From the NCBI GenBank assembly GCA_002482725.1, contig DLGO01000018.1, positions 1 through 8,261 of the forward strand: a stretch of DNA of 8,261 nucleotides, in the 5' to 3' direction. This document shows, piece by piece, positions 6,305 to 8,261 of this stretch. The DNA comes from Bacteroidetes bacterium UBA7692. GTDB taxonomy: Bacteria > Bacteroidota > Bacteroidia > Chitinophagales > LD1. The first letter of the stretch is position 1, and each line of letters starts with the position of its first letter. Made by a program: the position numbers and the translations under genes. Below the pieces are notes generated by a model. That model was not told where the DNA came from. It ran no database searches and worked only from the letters and a program-made list of their open reading frames with translations.

Positions 6305-6805
6305 ATGCAAAATGCTGTAAACCAAAGGATTAATTTATTAAGGAAGCACTTAGGATTAGATAATACGGAATTTGCTACTAGTGTAGGGATTAGGGCAATG
6401 AGTACATACCATTCTCGTAAGCAAGAAGATAAAACACTACTCACCGTAGATGAATTAATAACTGCACACAGACTTTACAGAGTAAATCTGAATTGGATTA
6501 TGCTTGGTCAAGGCGAAATGATTGAAGGGCAAGTAACAGAATCAGAAGTTGAAAGTGAGAACTTAAAAGGCTTAGATCATGGTATGATTGAAAAACGCTT
6601 TTCTGAATTAGTAATTGGTTATCAAAAAAGGAATAAACTCCAGCTTAATGAATTAGCCTCTAAAATTAAGCATAGTTATACCCATGTTCATGCTGTAGTA
6701 ACTGGCAAAAAGCCTTTGACATTACCAATATTAAGTAAGGGTATTATTGTTTTAGACCTAGACGCAAATTTCATTTTTAAAGGCAAAATATCTGCAACTG
6801 TATGA
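6305..6805 (+). CDS. Phage repressor-like protein with two HTH-like halves (first of pair)
   Basis: A 166-aa protein. The first half (about residues 7-72) has the pattern of CI-like or HTH_3 repressors in Bacteroidota phages: RINLLRKHLGLDNTEFATSVGI, then TVDELITAHRLYRVNLNWIMLGQGEM, where 'LNW...G.GEM' closes the domain. A linker rich in Glu and Ser (73-93) leads to a second helical half (95-159) beginning IEKRFSELVIGYQKR and containing LNELASKIKHSYTHVHAVVTGKK, again HTH-like. No S24/LexA-type peptidase domain is present, so self-cleavage in the SOS response is unlikely. The gene is divergent from the early operon and overlaps the next gene by ATGA, so the two repressors are probably made together. 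It is AT-rich, in contrast to its paralog. Role: probable lysogeny repressor acting at the 6204-6304 region. Confidence 0.82.
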   Translation: MQNAVNQRINLLRKHLGLDNTEFATSVGIRAMSTYHSRKQEDKTLLTVDELITAHRLYRVNLNWIMLGQGEMIEGQVTESEVESENLKGLDHGMIEKRFSELVIGYQKRNKLQLNELASKIKHSYTHVHAVVTGKKPLTLPILSKGIIVLDLDANFIFKGKISATV

Positions 6806-7290
6806 GCGCAGACTTCAATGCCAGGCTAAAGATGTTTTGCGAGCTGCAGGGAATTAAGTTTAAGGACCTGCCGGGCATACTGGATATAAAGAAGCCAACC
6901 TTTGACAAGAGGTACTATGGCCACACAGCTGCGCTGACTGTGCCGGAGATGGAGCAGCTGCAAAAGCTCTACGGCATAAACCTGCACTGGCTGATAACCG
7001 GAAGCGGAGAAATGGAAAGCCAGGCTAAAGCCCCTACCCTACCCGTGGAAAATACTGCAAAGGAAGATTCGGGACCAGCAGACAATACCAGTGAGAACTT
7101 CCGGAATGAGATAAAGCAATACAAGGCAAAGCACCGGATAAACACCTATACAGAACTGGCCGAGCGCATGCAGCACACCTATAGCCACCTTTTGGCAGTA
7201 ATGAACGGAGAAAAGCAGGTGAGCATAGCACTGGTAACTAAGGCGGTAACGATGCTGGGAATAGATGCGAGAAACATATTTAAGAAGTAA
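6802..7290 (+). CDS. Phage repressor-like protein with two HTH-like halves (second of pair)
   Basis: A 162-aa paralog of the preceding protein. The N-terminal half (about 7-71) has RLKMFCELQGIKFKDLPGIL, then TVPEMEQLQKLYGINLHWLITGSGEM, matching the 'L.W...G.GEM' closing motif of the first protein. A longer Pro/Ala/Asp linker (72-98) follows, then a second half (100-162) with YTELAERMQHTYSHLLAVMNGEKQ and MLGIDARNIFKK, aligning with HSYTHVHAVVTGKK and LDLDANFIFK in the partner. It has no peptidase domain. Its ATG overlaps the upstream TGA, implying coupled translation and possibly hetero-oligomers. Codon use is noticeably GC-richer (many ctg, gcc, aag) than in the first gene, so the two copies probably have different histories. 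The first recognition-helix region (DIKKPTFDKRYYGH) is basic, suggesting it still binds DNA. Confidence 0.82.
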   Translation: MSADFNARLKMFCELQGIKFKDLPGILDIKKPTFDKRYYGHTAALTVPEMEQLQKLYGINLHWLITGSGEMESQAKAPTLPVENTAKEDSGPADNTSENFRNEIKQYKAKHRINTYTELAERMQHTYSHLLAVMNGEKQVSIALVTKAVTMLGIDARNIFKK

Positions 7291-7393
7291 TACAAATCAA
7301 TCAATACACAGATAAAAATGATACACCGGTACCTATTGATTTACAAGTAGTTGTGAGTGGTGGGGATACTCCGTTATCCTCCACAACACACAC

Positions 7394-7435
7394 AATCAGG
7401 TTTTTAGATTCACTTCTAAAAACCTGATTTTTTTT
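7394..7435 (+). terminator. Strong Rho-independent terminator after repressor genes
   Basis: A perfect 15-bp inverted repeat (AATCAGGTTTTTAGA at 7394-7408, TCTAAAAACCTGATT at 7415-7429) encloses a 6-base loop. Eight T residues run from 7428 to 7435, the first two also closing the stem. It is oriented to stop rightward transcription from the repressor pair. There is no matching A-run on the left side, so it should work mainly in one direction. It insulates the 240-aa gene downstream. Confidence 0.9.
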
Positions 7436-7463
7436 GCACCTTTTCAACCACAATTTAGATACC
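7433..7463 (+). promoter_or_regulatory. Candidate Bacteroidota-type promoter for the 240-aa gene
   Basis: TTTG at 7433-7436, within the end of the terminator T-run, is followed 19 bp later by TAGATACC at 7456-7463. Spacing and the -33 box fit the Bacteroidota consensus (TTTG, about 19 bp, TAnnTTTG), but the -7 box matches only at TA and one T. The gene start at 7482 lies 18 bases downstream. The call is weak and rests mainly on the need for a promoter after a strong terminator. Confidence 0.3.
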
Positions 7464-7481
7464 AACTAGCCTCAACATAAT

Positions 7482-8204
7482 ATGAAGTTTACTTACATAC
7501 ACGGTACAATAATGATAGATAATGACTATGAAAGATCAGCAGCATATATCAGATCTATCGGCGAGGATTCTATCTACCCATTTATGGGTACCAAGCTTTT
7601 TGGACTCGGAGATTATACCATACCTCATTATTATCACAACATGTTAATCACTTTTGGTACAACATATAAATATTTCGGGATCGATCTTGTCGATTGGAAT
7701 TTGTTCATTCTCAAAACTGAAAACATATTAAGGAATATTGATTTTGAAAGCGCTCAATTTCATATTGAAAGTGCTATAGGGAATTATATTTTCCATTGGG
7801 TTAACAAAAAGAGTAAATTAAATGATGCCTATTGGTTGGATAACTATAGAAGTGAGCCATATAAACTGATTGAAACAAATGAGTTCTTTTTTGGATTTGG
7901 TGATAGAGGATTACATGTTCCATATCCTGATGACAGATATTCAAAGGAACTTGACGAGTTAAGTTTTGAGGGGTTTAATTACCCCATAAAATTCGCTGAA
8001 GAGGCCTATCAGAAAGTTAGGGAGTTCAATAAGATAGCCAGGAATTTTCATATTGGTTCTTCAGTTAATTTTAAAGAATCTGTTGGCGTTAAAATCGATG
8101 ACAGAATATTTGAAATTTTATATGATTTAAAACTAAAGGGTATCTACGATATTAAATCAAGTATAAGTGAAGAGATTGAAATACGCAAGCATGTTAAATT
8201 ATAA
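7482..8204 (+). CDS. Orphan protein of unknown function, 240 aa; candidate accessory (cargo) gene
   Basis: I do not recognise a family. The protein starts MKFTYIHGTIMIDNDYERSA, is rich in Tyr, Phe and Trp (DYTIPHYYHNM, NYIFHWVNKKS, EFFFGFGDRG), has a mixed alpha/beta look, and ends in a helical charged segment (ISEEIEIRKHVKL). No signal peptide, transmembrane helix, nuclease or NTPase motif is evident, so it should be a soluble cytoplasmic protein. The composition is AT-rich and unlike the neighbouring second repressor gene. It lies behind the repressor terminator on the same strand and has its own leader. In prophages this position often carries genes expressed during lysogeny, such as defence, superinfection exclusion or host-fitness genes. 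That is an inference from position only; a bacterial immunity or regulatory protein is equally possible. Confidence 0.78.
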   Translation: MKFTYIHGTIMIDNDYERSAAYIRSIGEDSIYPFMGTKLFGLGDYTIPHYYHNMLITFGTTYKYFGIDLVDWNLFILKTENILRNIDFESAQFHIESAIGNYIFHWVNKKSKLNDAYWLDNYRSEPYKLIETNEFFFGFGDRGLHVPYPDDRYSKELDELSFEGFNYPIKFAEEAYQKVREFNKIARNFHIGSSVNFKESVGVKIDDRIFEILYDLKLKGIYDIKSSISEEIEIRKHVKL

Positions 8205-8261
8205 ATGACGGTATAGGCAAGGATTTCAATCCGTTATCTGAATCGTCCTAGAATAAGTTGA
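8205..8261. other. Right-edge non-coding sequence
   Basis: These 57 bases after the 240-aa gene hold no gene. The ATG at 8205 meets TAG after two more codons. A short inverted repeat, GGATT-TC-AATCC (8221-8232), has too small a loop to be a convincing hairpin. The 9-mer TCCGTTATC at 8230-8238 also occurs at 7370-7378, on the other side of the 240-aa gene. Confidence 0.4.

Larger units (their letters stand above)
7291..7481. other. Non-coding gap with two hairpins
   Basis: No gene is visible in these 191 bases. Contents from left to right: an AT-rich leader with no evident motif (7291-7353); an imperfect hairpin in which GTGG-T-GGGGATA (7357-7368) pairs with TATCCTCCAC (7375-7384) around a 6-base loop; the intrinsic terminator at 7394-7435; and a short stretch before the next ATG that may hold its promoter. 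The first hairpin lacks a T-run, so it is not itself a terminator. It could be part of the repressor mRNA 3' end or of a small RNA. Confidence 0.5.

Noticed and set aside
7034..7231. Minus-strand open frame inside the second repressor gene
   Set aside because: It is antisense to the clear HTH paralog, and the translation is Cys/Ser/Pro-rich with no pattern.
7351..7390. Possible tRNA or tmRNA 3' end (attachment-site remnant)
   Set aside because: It is stem-like and ends near CCAC, but there is no T-loop sequence (TTCGAAT-like) and no acceptor pairing partner nearby.
1..8261. CRISPR arrays, insertion sequences, rRNA or tRNA genes
   Set aside because: No regularly spaced repeats, transposase motifs with terminal repeats, or RNA-gene signatures were seen on either strand.

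Overview
The window looks like the control and early-replication end of a prophage, or a closely related integrated element, from a member of the Bacteroidota. Three things suggest this: a leftward run of small tightly packed genes ending in a multidomain primase-helicase, a divergently transcribed pair of helix-turn-helix repressors, and the absence of recognisable Shine-Dalgarno sequences before most starts. The C-terminal peptide DDDLPF and the style of the primase N-terminus also fit Bacteroidota phages. The host assignment is inference from remembered family features, not a database match. No integrase, attachment site, structural or lysis gene is visible, so prophage, phage-plasmid and phage-like island cannot be told apart here.

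Layout. Positions 6203 down to 1 hold one leftward gene cluster on the minus strand. In transcription order it encodes an 80-aa possible DNA-binding protein, a 74-aa coiled-coil protein, a 221-aa unknown protein, a 186-aa protein with a C-terminal CxC...CxC site, an 89-aa zinc ribbon, an 87-aa zinc-ribbon relative, a 144-aa ASCH/PUA-like protein, a 103-aa unknown protein, a 95-aa protein ending in an SSB-like tip, and a primase-helicase of more than 912 codons that runs off the left edge. Positions 6204-6304 are the divergent control region. Positions 6305-7290 on the plus strand encode two overlapping, paralogous repressor-like proteins, each with two helix-turn-helix-like halves. A strong intrinsic terminator at 7394-7435 closes that unit. 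A separate AT-rich gene for a 240-aa protein of unknown function follows (7482-8204).

How it may work (inference). The repressor pair would hold the leftward promoter silent in the integrated state. On induction the leftward operon would be read. Its small proteins would prepare or regulate the cell, and the SSB-tailed protein and primase-helicase would act together in replication. The 240-aa gene lies outside the early operon and behind a terminator, the usual place for a gene expressed during lysogeny. It is the best candidate for accessory cargo.

Most worth following up are the 95-aa protein with an SSB-type C-terminal tip, the tandem double-HTH paralogs with contrasting base composition, the run of three putative zinc-binding proteins, the primase whose zinc-finger and Toprim signatures lack key residues, and the orphan 240-aa gene.
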